In this document: positions 27,671-40,063 of the stretch, piece after piece | How positions within the stretch are numbered: position 1 is the stretch's first letter | Layout: each line of letters begins with the position of its first letter | Position numbers and translations under genes: made by a program | Assembly (NCBI GenBank): GCA_019454045.1 | Contig: SKCR01021432.1 | Coordinates: forward strand, 36,967 to 100,966 | Length of the DNA stretch: 64,000 bases | DNA from: Zanthoxylum bungeanum | Lineage: Eukaryota > Streptophyta > Magnoliopsida > Sapindales > Rutaceae | Direction: 5' to 3' | Notes under the pieces: model-generated | Databases searched by the model: none | What the model was told of the DNA's origin: nothing | What the model saw: the letters and a program-made list of their open reading frames with translations, nothing else

Positions 27671-28469
27671 TGTTGACGGCGGATTTTGGTCTCAGGGCAA
27701 TACGGGAATATCACCTCCGAGGGAATCCTCCTTCAACAGTGAATTTGTTTGGTTATGGGGGACCAAAGGCAAATTTAGCAAAAGACAGATAAACACACCA
27801 ATCGACAAGGAGATTTAACGTGGTTCGGTGGAATTGGATTCGACCTACGTCCACGGACAAAAACAGGATGATACTTTTTATTACTCAAATACTCTTCTCA
27901 GCTCTTTTTTGTGTTTGCAAGTCAGAGCTTGATGATTCTGATCACTCAATTTGATGCCCCTTACACATACTCTGCCCTCCTATTTATAATAGTACAGAAA
28001 TCAGACTCCTATTTGCATAAGAAATCCTAGTTGAACTCAGTCTTCTCCTCTTGTGAGGATTTCTAATCCAACGTTGCTTTCTCTTTTCTTATTTCTTTTT
28101 GGATTCTGACTTCATTTCCCTGTGAGAGTAGGATAATTTGTTTATCTTATCTGCAAGAATAGGGTGTCATCATCTTGAGCATATCTCGCCTGTCTGGTCG
28201 GTCTTCATGAGATCGGTCACGATAATCCTTTATGCTGAGAATGATGCTGTCGACCTGATAGTGTCCGGCTATCTGACCCCAAGTGATCGGTAGCCGGTCA
28301 TAAAGTGCTCGGTATATATCTGTGTGGTCGGTCTGAAACCATATGATGTTTGTTCTTTTATTGCCAAGTGGTCGGGTTGGATTTAATGATCTCAACAAAG
28401 CAGGGAATTACCCTTCTGTCCTCGTCGTGCTGTTTTTAAATATCATAGTGCCTGAAAACACCATCAACA
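27671..28469 (-). repeat. 3' LTR of Gypsy E
   Basis: Starts TGTTGACGGCGGATTTTGG and ends ACACCATCAACA, with the canonical TG...CA ends. It is colinear with 39260-40058 without indels. Confidence 0.95.
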
Positions 28470-28486
28470 TCTGTCCCCTAGTTCTC
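28470..28486 (-). other. Polypurine tract of Gypsy E
   Basis: Read on the minus strand, GAGAACTAGGGGACAGA directly precedes the 3' LTR. This fixes the orientation of E. Confidence 0.75.
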
Positions 28487-28863
28487 GGTTCCAACGAGTG
28501 TGCAAGTTGGTGCCGGGAACTATATAAAGATGGTGTGCCGATTTAAATTGTTGGGGGTCGACCCGGTGTGGAATCAATATGTCGCGTCGCCTCTTCTCAA
28601 ACGCCTTTTCTTGAGACGCGCAACAGTCACGTCTGTTTAAATGCCCATCAAATCATCTTTAGGTTTTCTTCTAGTTTTGACACTTGTCGAACATCCGTCA
28701 GGTTCCCGCCAAAAAGGAAACGAATCGACCGTGTAGAGGCGTCTCACAGTGCGCTGATCTCAACCGTCTGTTTAAATTTGGCAGACCTCTTTTGCAGTCG
28801 ACACTTGGCGTTTATCCGGGTTCCTCCTTTTGATCCAACGGCCACGAGCGTCCTGGCCATGAC

Positions 28864-28870
28864 TATAAGA
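28864..28870 (+). promoter_or_regulatory. Possible TATA box for the antisense frame of Gypsy E
   Basis: TATAAGA lies on the plus strand about 390 bases before the start of the antisense frame, in a stretch without long coding sequence. Position fits a separate promoter for that frame. This is motif evidence only. Confidence 0.3.
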
Positions 28871-29253
28871 AGGCGAGGCTTTCACTGTTCATTCTTTTTT
28901 TTGGCAATTTCTCCGTCTTTCCTGAAAACATTTCCGTGACTCGCTCGACTCAGTGCTCTCGGAGTTCAACCGCGGGCTTTCTTTCTCTCCGCTGCGAACA
29001 TAAGGGACGGGCAAACCGTACTGCACAACCTCCGGCTTTTCTGAGAAGAACAAGTAAGTCTTCTGAACGACCTCTTCCCTTTTTGTGTTGTGAATCTTGC
29101 TGTTTTTTTTTAATGTTGCTAGGGAACGAATTAAGGCTCTGTTGGATTTTTCTTTAGGGCACTTTTAGAACCCACCTGTTTTAGCTAAGACGGAAGAAAC
29201 CTGAGTAGTTCTTTAGTTATAGACTGACTTCCCCTTCCTTCTTTGTTTTTCGG

Positions 29254-31701
29254 ATGTCAGGGATGTCTGACAACAGTTCTTCCCCTGAAAATCCTGCTAA
29301 ACTCTCAACTCCCCCTGCTGAAGAGCTCTCCTCGGGCTCGGGGGCACCCAGTGTAGAAGACCTTGATACTACCCCTACTCCTTCTGAGATCGAACAAGAT
29401 TCTTACCATCAAATGGTTCCTCGGAAGGATCCAGAGTCCGGTGATCTTGGCTCGTCGGCTCTGGATATGAACCGTCCTTCCAAGATAACTGAAGATAACC
29501 TCGCACTACTTCGACAGCGATATAATATTCCGATAGATATAGCCCTTGAAGTTCCCGGCCTGATGGATCGCGCTAGTCAACCTGACGAGGGCTCGGTGGT
29601 ACTTCATCCTGCTTTTTTCGAGTGTGGGTTGCGGCTGCCGGTTCAACCTTACTTTGCTTGGATGCTGGCCGAGATGGAGATCGCTCCTTGTCAGTTGAGT
29701 CTAAACAGTTGGAGGATTTTGGCCGGGTTGTATGTGGCTTGGCATCGGGCAGGACTCGGCGAGCCTTCTCTTGAAGAGGTGAAGAGGTTATACCGGCTGA
29801 AGGCCAATCCTAGGTCGTACCACGGATGGTATTACCTTTTCGCTTATGACAGCTCGTCGAATGTCGTCCAAAAGCTTCCTGACTCCAATAAGAATTTCAA
29901 AGATCTCTGGTTCTGGGCCACTGGGGATTGGGGACGGTCCCTAAGGTCGGATGAAGGGGAATTCTTGGTACCGGATATCTTCAGGGCGGGAGGTTAGGAG
30001 ATCAACTTTTAGCTTTCCTTAGTTTTTTTTTTTGTTTGTTTGGACTCTTACCCCTTCTTTTCTATTCCTCCTAGCCTGTTGGAGGGATGCTCCCAAGGTT
30101 TCCATAGGGTATGGAAACGGGTAGTCTGGGCTCGTCGGTATGCCGCCCACTGGAGGGAGTTGGTTAATGATGCGGCTTTTGTTGAGTCTGGCCTTACTCG
30201 GATTGTCCCTTCGGAGGTCTCGGGTCGGATAGGTAGATGTTCGCTGACTTTTTAGTTGACTTCCCTATTTATTTATCACGTTTGATGTCTTTTTTCCTCT
30301 CTCTTTACTGTATGCTCGGGTCCTGATTTCCTTCTTTCTTTGTCTTCCCCCCTTTTTTTGTAGGTATGTCAAAGAGGCCGAAGTATCTTGAGCGGTTGGC
30401 CGGCACCATGAAGAAAACTGGCCATGCTGAAACTGGAACTTCCCGAGCACAGCCTGAATCCGTTGCGGTTGGGAGGGTACCTCAAAGGAAGGCTCAGCCG
30501 GCTACTCGGGATCCATCCTCTCCATCTGGTGTGCAGTTATCAGGATCTGCTCGGATGGTCAGTCCGCCGAAGCCTTTTAGGAAAAGGAGGCGTCAGTTTG
30601 GGGCCGAGGAGACTGAGTTGGAGGAGGAGGAGCCTGTGCAGGGCAAGAAGAAAGACGCCCGTCGGGGGAAAAAATCATCTGAGGGCTCCTCCAAGAAGCG
30701 AAAAGGTTCTGTGATCCTCGGGGTGGATGATTTGGGAGAAGGCATCCGGGAGGCTACTTCCCATCTAGTGCCGGCTTTTAATGAATTGGCCGAGGTGATT
30801 CCTCCGGGGGAGGTTTCGAGATATGAGGATATCCCTCCTGAAGCCTTGGTGACCGAGATGAGCTCTCAAATGGCAAAGGTAGTTTTACTCCTATTCTTTC
30901 TGATTTCGGGTCTCGGTCTTCTTTATCTTATATCTTGACTTCTTTGTTTTTGTGCAGGCTACTTACCTCATGGCCAAGAATAAGGACCTCATTCTGAGTC
31001 TATTGTCCGAGGGTGGTCAGGCCCAGAGACTTCAGAATCGCCTTACAGAAGTGGAAGCTAAACTGGCCGATCGGGAGGAGGTGATAAAGAACCACGAATC
31101 GACTGCAATTGAGAACTTCAAAACAAACAAGGCTCTCAAGGCTGCTGCCGCGTTGGAGCGAAAACTTGCCGACACTGCCCGGGAGGATTTGAAAGTCGCC
31201 CAATCTGAGATTGGCATTTTGAAAGGGAAGGTAACAAGCGTTGAGGCCAAGTTGAAAACCAAGGACGAACAGATGGCACGGACCCGAGACGATCTTGAGA
31301 GGAAAGAGGCCGAGCTTGAGGAGAGAGAGGCCGATCTTGAGGCCGAGAAGGATGCCATCCGCCTTGAGGGGGTTGGTGACTGTGCTGAACTAATACCGAT
31401 GGTGCTGCCAAGTCTGAATATGGATCCTATTTATGCGGCCATCAGCTTTTGCAAGGGGGATATTTCTGAGGAGGAGTTCCGGAAATGGCTCTCTCCTCCT
31501 CCCGATGAGGTGATGGATCCCGACCCGATTTCGGTTGTTCCGGCTTCCGGGCTTCCCAAGAAGGACGACCTGATGTTCCTGCCTCCGGCGAGGACTGTCT
31601 TGAGATCCCTCATCCCATCCCTGAAGCAGAGGTCTCTCATGTTGTTGAAGCCGCTGTTCCTCCTCCTGAGGTCGAGCCGATCCTTCCGCCGTCCGGGCTA
31701 G
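29254..31701 (+). CDS. Antisense extra ORF (aORF) of Gypsy E, four exons, coiled-coil C-terminus
   Basis: Runs opposite to gag-pol. Exon 1 (29254 to about 29992) starts MSGMSDNSSSPENPAKLSTP, is Ser/Pro/Glu-rich, then has a globular part (EVPGLMDRASQPDEGSVVLH; LPVQPYFAWMLAEMEIAPCQ) like the plant transposon-associated family often labelled putative gypsy-type transposon. Exon 2 is 30075-30232, exon 3 30364-30878 (basic, KKKDARRGKKSSEGSSKKRK), exon 4 30958 onward, a long Glu/Lys/Ala-rich coiled coil (about 30990-31370). Introns 30233-30363 and 30879-30957 are GT-AG with pyrimidine tracts and keep the frame exactly. Intron 1 is less certain and needs a one-base correction. A frameshift near 31590 probably alters the tail. 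Role unknown; such frames are known in Tat elements. Confidence 0.7.
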
Positions 31702-33420
31702 CTGAGGAAGAAATTCCCGCCCCTGTGCGGGCTGACTGAGAAAGGGTAACCCGACCGGGGCCCTGTGTACACTTTAACTTTCCCTTTTTTTTTGTAATGA
31801 CTTTGTATGCTCTCTTTATGTATTTACTTTCTTTTCCCTTTTTTGTTTTTTTTTTTTTGAGTTTCTTGTCATCGAACACTTTGAGGCCCTTCGGGGGTCA
31901 ACATGAGCCTCGAGGGGCATAACCCGACCCCGAGCTGAGTGAGACACTTAGTTCTGGGGGAATGTTATCTCCCTAGTCTAAAAGAAGACTGACTCGGTGG
32001 GACGTAACCCGACCCCGAGCTGAGTGAAAGACTTGGGCTCTGGGGGAATGTTACCTCCCCAGTTTGAAAGAAGACTGACTCGGTGGGACGTAACCCGACC
32101 CCGAGCTGAGTGAAAGTATTGGGCTCTGGGGGAATGTTACCTCCCCAGTTTGAAAGAAGACTGACTTGGTGGGACGTAACCCGACCCCGAACTGAGAAAG
32201 GCACTTGGACCTGGGGGAATGTTACGTCCCCAGTCCGAAGGGCTTGACTCGGTGGGATATAACCTGACCCCGAGCTGAATGAATCATAAGGCCTCAGCGG
32301 AACGAATCCAGCCCCGAGCCGAATGACCAAGCGGCCTCGGCGGAACGGAATCCAGCCTCGAGCCGAATAACCAAGTGACCTCGGCGGAATGAAATCCCCC
32401 GAGCCGAGTAATCTTTGGGACTTTGGCGCCCTACTAAATCTGGCACGGGCGTCCCCTTGCCAGTCCGGCATAAAATAAATCAAAAAAACTTTGAAAATAA
32501 GATTAAAAGGTGGGGTGACTTAGCACTTATCCCAAAAATGTTTTGCAAGTATAAACAACAACATGGATGCCTCAAGACAGCGTCCTATCCGAGGTCTCCA
32601 AAACACAATTCTGAATCTTTCAATTCAGTGTCCCGGCGACCCAGGATTTGGATCAGTAGAGCGTTTGAATGGTGAGGGCACATCCTCTACACGTCGGTTC
32701 ACTGGGGAGCCTGTGTATTGTATGAGGGCTCCTCCTTACCACGTTGGAGCAGGCACACGCCACAGGGGCACAACGCATCCCCGTGCTGTGTCTCTCGCGG
32801 ATCCGGATGATGAATGGATCAAAGAGTGTCCGGGCTACTAAGGGTATATTTCTCCTTAGCTCCGGTATCACTGGAGCTAGCAATCGTCACGGGGGTGTCA
32901 TCTCCCCCGTGCTATGCTTTCCCACGGATCCATTACATCGGGTAGGTGAGGATCAAAAGAGTGTTCGACACATTAAGGGCATGTTCTTCCTTATGCTCGG
33001 TAACACTGGAGTAAGCAATCGCCACGGGGGTATCATCCCTCTATGTGCTATGCTTCTCACGGATCCTATGTGCCGAGCATGCCCCTGAGGACCTCGAGCC
33101 AAGAGAGATACTTGGTGCCGGGGGAATGTTCCGTTCCCAGGCCAATAAGCGTGACTCGGTGGGACGTAACCCGATCCCGAGCCGAATAATGAAGAGGCCT
33201 CGGCGGAATGTAATCCAGTCCCGAGCCGATTAATGAAGAGGCCTCGGCGGAACGTAATCCAGCCCCGAGCCGATTAATGAAGAGCCTCGGTGGAACGTAA
33301 TCCAGCCCCGAGCCGACTAATGAAGAGGCCTCGGCAGAACGTAATCCAGTCCCGAGTCGATTGAAACATTAAGGTATATCCCTCCTTATGTTATGTTTCT
33401 CAAAGATCTATGTTCTTTAA
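31702..33420. repeat. Tandem-repeat 3' non-coding region of Gypsy E
   Basis: Three tandem families are visible. An 86-base unit begins at 31981, 32067 and 32153 with a partial fourth. A unit of about 132 bases begins ATCAAAGAGTG at 32818 and again near 32950. A 43-44 base unit containing CCTCGGCGGAACG and CCCGAGCCGA is repeated near 32285-32400 and four times at 33191-33360. Shared words (CCCGAGC, GGGAATGTTAC) suggest common origin. The long open frames here are repeat artefacts. Confidence 0.85.
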
Positions 33421-33831
33421 TTTTTGTATGGAGTCGAACGATTCTGGTGTGACTTTGTGCATTTTTATGGTGGTAGCCGTGGTCAGGTAGCTGCGAGTTT
33501 GTTGTTCTTTAGCTTTGGATCGTCGTTGTGAGCATGTCCCCGAGTTTTTTGAATACGGTTTTGTAAAGTTTTATTTTTAGGAGAGAGTTTGGAAAAAAAA
33601 AAGTTTTTTATTCATACTCGGGGACATACTGCCCTTCTTACAACTCTCTGTGGGTCATTTTGAGAGAGGCTTCTGTATTTGGATTCATGTCCCCTGATTT
33701 GTTTGCCGTAAACAGATAGGAGGAGGGAAAGTCACTGGAAGTATTTCCTCAACATCTCAGCGTTCCATGGCTTTTTTAATCTTGTGCCGTCCAACCGTTC
33801 TAGGATGTACACTCCTGGCTTCACACCACTT
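33421..33831 (-). other. Gypsy E, end of pol to repeat region
   Basis: Non-coding or badly decayed 3' end of pol. It contains an A run near 33594-33602. No further motif was recognised. Confidence 0.4.
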
Positions 33832-36800
33832 TTACCACCTTGTAGGGCCCATCCCATTTGGCTCCCAGGGAGCCTTCTCTGGCTTTCGAGTATTTATGGT
33901 GACCTTTCTTAGCACCAGGTCGCCCGGGATGAAGGTGCGTGTCCGAATCCTTTTATTGTAGAAGCGGGCCATCCTATGTTGGTAGATTGCTGTTTTTATG
34001 GCCGACCTCTCTCTCTTCTCTTCGATCAAGTCGAGGTGGTTTCTGATAAGTCCTTTCATTCTGCTTACTCTCGTAGTGCTGAACCTTGTGGGAGGTCACC
34101 CCGATCTCTGCCGGGATGACAGCTTCATATCCGTATGCTAAGGAGAACGGGTTTCTCCCGTGGAGTCCTTATAGGTTGTCCGGTGCGCCCATTATACTTC
34201 TGGTAGTTCCTCGACCCATAGGCCTTTGCTGGATCCAAGCCGAGCTTTCAGGTTAGCCTTGATGGTTTTGTTTGTCGCCTCGACTTGTCCGTTTGATTTG
34301 GGATGGGCTGGCGTGGTGAATCTTAGGGCAATCTGGAGGTCCTTGCAGAGTTTTCTGAAACCTTTGCTGTCAAACTGCTTCCCGTTGTCAGTGATGATGG
34401 CTCGGGGAATCCCGAATCGGCAAACGATATTTTTCCTCAGGAATTCAGTAGCTTTTTTCTCCGTTATGGTGGATAATGGCTCTGCCTCCACCCATTTGGT
34501 GAAATAGTCTATGGCCACGATGGCGTATTTTGCCTGCCCTTTCCCTTGTGGCATCGGCCCAATGATTCTAGTCCCCACTGGGAGAACGGCCAGGGACTGA
34601 GAAGCGTGGTTAACTGTTCGGCTGGTTGGTGGTGGAGATTTGCATTTTTCTGACATCCTTCGCACTTGCGGGCCACTTCTATGCCGTCCTGGTGCATGGT
34701 CGGCCAGTAGAAGCCTTGTCTTAGGGCTTTGAAAGCAATTGAGCGACCTCCGGCGTGCTCCCGCAGATGCCCTATGTATCTCCCTGAGCACATAATTTGG
34801 CCTCTTCTTCTCTGCTAGACATCTTAAGAGGGGGACGAGTACCCCTTCGATAAAGTACCCCGTTGATTAGGGAGAATTTGGTGCTCTTGTATCTTAACTT
34901 TCTGGCCTCCGTTTTGGCCTCTGGTGGTTTCTCCTGTTTCCGATAATTTTCTGATGGGTTGCATCCATGATTCTTTGCTTTCTTTATCTAGAACTTCTAC
35001 TTTAGATTCCCCCACGCTCCTTTCCCGGATGTAAATCAAAGGATTATCCTGGGGTGCTCGGCTTTTGTTGAAGAGGCGAGCCGTGCCAGGGAGTCTGCCT
35101 CACAATTGTCTTCTCTCGGGATTTGTTCGAAGCGTACATCCCCCATCTTCCTGTTAACTTTCGTACTTCGGTCAGATAGGCCATCATGCTAGGCTCTTTC
35201 GCTTGAAATGCTCCCTTTTAGTTGCTGAATGGCTAACTGTGAGTCACTCCTTACTACCACATTTCGGATCCCTAGCACCGTGCATAGTCTCAAACCGCCC
35301 AGTATTGCTTCATATTTTGCTTCATTGTTGGTCGCTATGAAAGAAAATTTCAGGGCGAGTAGGATTTCTTCTTCTTTGTTGCTTTTTAGGATGATTCCCG
35401 CGCCATTGCCTTGTGTGCTGGCCGAACCGTCTACAGACATTTCCCATTTGTCCTCTTCTATAGCCAGGGTCTGGGGGTCGGTACATTCGGCGACAAAATC
35501 CGCCAAGGCTTGTCCCTTCACTGCTGCTCTTAGAGGTAGGTGATGTCGTGTTCACTTAGTTCTACTACGACCGACCACTTTACTAGTCTGCCGGAAACTT
35601 TCCGGCCGCTGCAGAATTTGTTTTTAGGGGGTGATCGGTGTATACCTTGATAGGATGGGCCTGGAAGTAAGGCCGCAATTTCCGAGCTGCCATTAATGAA
35701 AGGGCGACCAGTTCGTGTACCGGATATCGGGTTTCAGCGTCTAAGAGGGCTTTGCTGATATAGTAAACAGGTTCTGGATCTTGTCGGTTTCTTGTATTAA
35801 GTACTGAACTTACGCGTGCTGGCGTCCGAAACAGCCAGGTATAGGTATATCTGTTTTCTCCCGGGAGTGGTTTTTTGCCAGGAGTGGGGGCTGCAACAGA
35901 TACTGCTTTAACTGCTGGAAGGCTTCTTCGCACTCTGACGTCCAGTCGATATCCTTTTTTTGCTTTTTGATCACTTTGAAGAAAGGGTGGCATTTTGTCA
36001 GTTGCTCGTGATATGAACCGATTGAGCGCAGCCACTCTACCAGTCAGACTTTGTACTTCTTTCACTGTCTTGGGAGACTTTAGGGCCAGTATTGCCTGGA
36101 TCTTCTGTGGGTTTGCTTCAATCCTCGGGCACTCACCATGTAGCCTAAAAACTTTCCTGAGGCTACCCCGAAGGTACATTTTTCTGGATTGAGTTTCAGG
36201 TTGTGTCTTCTTAAAAGCTCGAAGGTCCTTTTAGGTCGTCCATGTGGTTGCTTGGTTCTTTCGACATTGTTATCATGTCATCGACATAAACTAGCATTGT
36301 AATGCCGATGAGTGGTTTGAAAACCTGTTTATAACCTTTGAAAGGTGTTGCTCCCGCGTTTTTTAGGCCCGAAGGGCATTACTTTATAGCAGTAAAGTCC
36401 CTGATCTGTGATGAAGTTGTCTTCTCTTCGTCTGCAGGGCACATTTTGACCTGGTTGTATCCGGAGAAAGCATCCATGAAGCCAGTAATTCTTGACAGTT
36501 GTGGTGTCTACTAGCTGGTCTATGTTCGGCAAAGGAAAACTGTCACTTTGGGCACGCCTTGTTTAGGTCGGTGAAATCGACACACATTCGCCACTTGCCA
36601 TTGTTTTTTCTGACCAACACCACGTTTGATACCCATCCGGTACCTTGCCTCCCTGATGAGACCTGCCTTTAGTAACTCTTCTCGACCTCGCTGCTATTGC
36701 TTTACTCCTTTCTTGATTGAAGTTCCTTCTCTTTTGCCTGCCGGCTTGCGAGATGGATCTACTGCTAGGCGGTGATTGATGAATCTTGGGTCGATCCCAG

Positions 36801-37640
36801 GCATGTCATTGTATCCTCAGGCAAAGACGTCCGGGTATCCTTTCAGGCATTCTAGCAGATCTTGTCGTAGAGACTTGCTCAGGCCTCCCCTATCTTTACT
36901 TTATTTTTCCTGGCCGTAAGTTCTATTTCTTCTGTCTCCTCAGCTGCAGCGAGTCGGGCATTTTTGTTTGGCCGGGCCCTGGGCTTCTGTTTTCCTTCTT
37001 CTTCACCCAGGCTTCTTTGTCGTTTTCCGGTATCTTCTTTGATGCAGAGAGTTTCTCGTTGAGAGAGTTGCGAAGCAGCTGCGAGCTGTTTTCTGGCTTC
37101 CGCATACGATTCTGATCCCCTCCCGGGTGGGGAATTTCAGTTTTCAGGTGGTACAGGACATCGCGGCTTTTGTTTTCATCATGAAGGTCGTCCGACGATG
37201 GCCTGGGTAACTGCTCATGCAGTCCACTACAGTGAAGTCCGTCCTGATTGTTCGGGTCCGGGGATATGTCCCGACAGTCATTGCCACTGTATCCTTCCTA
37301 GTGGGATGACGGCTGATCCTCCGAAACCGTACAAGGGAGTGCTATCGTTGGTCAGGGTTGCATATTCCACCCCTAGGTCGTCCAGTGCTTCTCTGGAAAT
37401 TATGTCAACTGCGCTTCCTGGGGTCCACTAGGATTCTGTCTACCTCCGACCCGCTGACTATTGCCTTGATATCAATGCATCGTCATGAGGGAAACTTACT
37501 CCTCGGTATCCTCATCAGTAAACATTATCGGTATCGACCGGGCTTCCCTGGATCCTGTGACCTGCTCTGTTTCTAAGACGTCTGGTCCTCGAGTCTGCTG
37601 TAATCTTTCCTTGACCGGTTAGAGTTTCCGGCCAGTGTTC
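33832..37640 (-). pseudogene. Gypsy E pol: protease, reverse transcriptase, RNase H, integrase
   Basis: Reading on the minus strand, a protease stretch near 37440-37290 has SAVDIISREALDDLGVEYAT with the preceding active-site Asp shifted by an extra C. RT has LPNIDQLVD-like text and GLYCYKVMPFG (36530-36330) and YVDD at 36288-36277; TGRVAALNRFISRATDKMPP is at about 36050-35990. RNase H (35521-35189) has SVDGSAS, NNEAKYEAILGGLRL and RSDSQLAIQQL. Integrase has the H2C2 finger end CEGCQKNANLHH (near 34640), the core AIDYFTKWVEAEPL and ITDNGKQFDS (34530-34360), and the C-terminal part FIPGDLVLRKV (about 33930). Single-base frameshifts separate the parts. Confidence 0.85.
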
Positions 37641-39240
37641 TTCCTCCTGCGATGATATTGATTTTGCGGCCACGTGCTCTTTGTCTGGCCGTCATGACCT
37701 CGTGGTCAATGTATTTGTTCAGATCCCGTTTCGTGCTAAGATCTTCCATTTGTTCTCGAGATCTTTACATCCGTCTGTTGCATGTCCTCTGGAGTTGTGG
37801 TGGGTACGCAATAAGCCTTTTGGTTCCTTTTGTCCGGGGGAATCTTCTTTGGTCGGGTTCTACTAAGAGGCCTTTCCCCTGGATCTCCATGACATTTGTC
37901 CCAGTGGTTTCTTTAGGGGAATGTATGCATCTTCCCCGACCACATGGTTTACTTGGGTCGGCGCCCTTCTCTCTTGGTTGTCTCGGTGCAGTGGTTTGAA
38001 CTCCTTGTGCTTCGGGGATGGTCTTCTGGATTCTTCTTTCTACACGGCGGGGGGCACCTTCCCTTGTGGTTCTTCATCTGATGGTGTTCCCTTTTCGGGA
38101 TATTTTCTCCTCGTTCTCTAATAAAACGAATTTTCGGTCCACCTCCAGGGCGGTGGCGTAGTCCGGGGTGTCTTGGATCCTTAGGTGGGTCCATAGCCTT
38201 CCGACTTTCAAGGCTCCTTTCAAACTTTCCAGGGCCTCGGGGGATTCGTACCCTCCAACTTCGAGTACCATATTGTGGTATCTTTCAATAAATATTTTCA
38301 ATGGTTCATCGTCTCCTTGTTTCATAAGCCTTAGTTCTCCAATTGTTTTTCTGGGGACACAAGCCCCCTTGAAGTGTCGTATGAATGACTTTCTGAGTTG
38401 TGCGAAGCTGCTGATGCTTCTTGGGGCTAGGCTTCTATACCATAGAATGGCCGGTCCGGCTAGAGTTAAGGGGAACACTTGCAAATGGCGTCCCCTGTTA
38501 CCCCTTGTACCTCCTTAGTAGGACGAAGCCTTCAATGTGGTTTTGGGATCGGTATGGCCCTTGTATGGCGTCATGGTTGGCATGCTGAATCTTTTTGGGA
38601 ATTTCTCTGACTTTATTTCTTCTGTGAGGGGGACTCATCTTTGCCGTCCTGGACATCCCCTCTGTTCGTATTGGGGTATACTCCCCATTTGACCAGCTCC
38701 TCCCGTAGCCAAGATTTCATGCTGCTGTCTTTGGTTCCATGCCGCCTCCTGTGGTTTCTTTTCTTTCTGTTATCTTGGGAGTGGTGCTTCTCAGGGTCGG
38801 TATCTTCTCGTACTTTTTCGTTATGATAGCCCTCTTCTCCGGGTGTCTGTGAGGGCTATCATAGGAGGAGTCTGGTGACGATTTGTCATCCTCTTCCTCC
38901 CATGTGTCCTCGGTCTGGGAATCTCTCTGCACCACCACGGATCTTACCCTGTAGGGATCCCTCCTCCGGGGTCTGTCGTCCTCACTTGTATCGACAATTC
39001 TCTTTCCTTCTGCTATTTCGTTCCTTCGTCGGCTAGTCCCGGCCTCGAATTTTCCATCGTGCGCTCCTTCTATCTTTTCCAACCGGTCTACTATGGTTTT
39101 TAGCAGAGTTTGGTTTTCCTCCCTTTCTTTCCTAAGATTCTCCTCGATCTTCTCCATCCAATCTGCAGCCGAGCTCCCCGATGATTGGTGGTTTCCGCCT
39201 TCCGCCATTGTCTTACTACGCGAGTTGCTTTTTGTTGACT
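37641..39240 (-). pseudogene. Gypsy E gag
   Basis: The N-terminal part (39208-38717) starts MAEGGNHQSSGSSAADWMEK, followed by a short coiled coil and a charged Arg/Glu/Ser-rich region. After a shift, 38484-38074 holds the retrotransposon gag domain: FPLTLAGPAILWYRSLAPRS, FAQLRKSFIRHF and GDDEPLKIFIERYHNMVLEV. The C-terminal part down to about 37640 has NSRGHATDGCKDLE in another frame, the region that usually leads into protease. Two or more frameshifts are present. The start is close to the primer site, as usual for the lineage. Confidence 0.85.
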
Positions 39241-39259
39241 CCCCACAGACGGCGCCAAC
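39241..39259 (-). other. Primer-binding site of Gypsy E
   Basis: Read on the minus strand, TTGGCGCCGTCTGTGGGG directly follows the 5' LTR. This well-conserved form is common in Tat/Ogre-like plant Gypsy elements. Confidence 0.8.
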
Positions 39260-40058
39260 TGTTGACGGTGGATTTTAGTCTCAGGGCAATACGGGAATAT
39301 CACCTCCGAGGGAATCCTCCTTCAATAGTGAATTTGATTGGTTATGGGGGACCAAAGGCAAATTTAGCAAAAGACAGATAAACACACCAATCGACAAGGA
39401 GATTTAACGTGGTTTGGTGGAATTGGATCCGACCTACGTCCACGGACAAAAACAGGATGATACTTTTTATTACTCAAATACTCTTCTCAGCTCTTTTTTG
39501 TGTTTACAAGTCAGAGCTTGATGATTCTGATCACTCAATTTGATGCCCCTTACACATACTCTGCCCTCCTATTTATAATAGTACAGAAATCAGACTCCTA
39601 TTTGCATAAGAAATCCTAGTTGAACTCAGTCTTCTCCTCTTGTGAGGATTTCTAATCCAACGTTGCTTTCTCTTTTCTTATTCATTTTTGGATTCTGACT
39701 TCATTTCCCTGTGAGAGTAGGATAATTTGTTTATCTTATCTGCAAGAATAGGGTGTCATCATCTTGAGCATATCTCGCCTGTCTGGTCGGTCTTCATGAG
39801 GTCGGTCACGATAATCCTTTATGCTGAGAATGATGCTGTCGACCTGATAGTGTCCGGCTATCTGACCCCAAGTGATCGGTAGCCGGTCATAAAGTGCTCG
39901 GTATATATCTGTGTAGTCGGTCTGAAACCGTAGGATGTTTGTTCTTTTATTGCCAAGTGGTCGGGTTGGATTTAATGATCTCAACCAAGCAGGGAATTAC
40001 CCTTCTGTCCTCGTCGTGCTGTTTTTAAATATCATAATGCCTGAAAACACCATCAACA
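39260..40058 (-). repeat. 5' LTR of Gypsy E
   Basis: Starts TGTTGACGGTGGATTTTAG and ends ACACCATCAACA, followed by ATATG (40059-40063). It has the same length as the 3' LTR. Confidence 0.95.
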
Positions 40059-40063
40059 ATATG

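Larger units (their letters stand above)
27671..40058 (-). mobile_element. Gypsy LTR retrotransposon E (Tat type) with antisense extra frame
   Basis: The LTRs are 27671-28469 and 39260-40058, each 799 bases, with about 15 differences counted by eye (about 98% identity). ATATG flanks it at 27666-27670 and 40059-40063. The primer site is next to the right LTR and the purine tract next to the left, so it reads on the minus strand. Order is gag, protease, RT, RNase H, integrase (defining Gypsy), tandem repeats, then an extra frame on the opposite strand before the 3' LTR. This layout matches Tat-lineage elements with antisense extra frames. It is richer in G+C than its surroundings. Gag and pol are frameshifted. 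Confidence 0.93.

Noticed and set aside
31965..32483. 172-codon minus-strand open frame rich in Pro/Gly/Ser
   Set aside because: It is a translation of the 86-base and 43-base tandem repeats of Gypsy E; codon pattern follows the repeat, with no protein domain.
31981..33360. Regular repeats that could suggest a CRISPR array
   Set aside because: Units are contiguous and similar along their whole length, without unique spacers, in a plant retrotransposon.
36786..38121. Several plus-strand open frames of 60-115 codons
   Set aside because: They are shadows of the minus-strand gag-pol of Gypsy E, whose motifs are recognisable.
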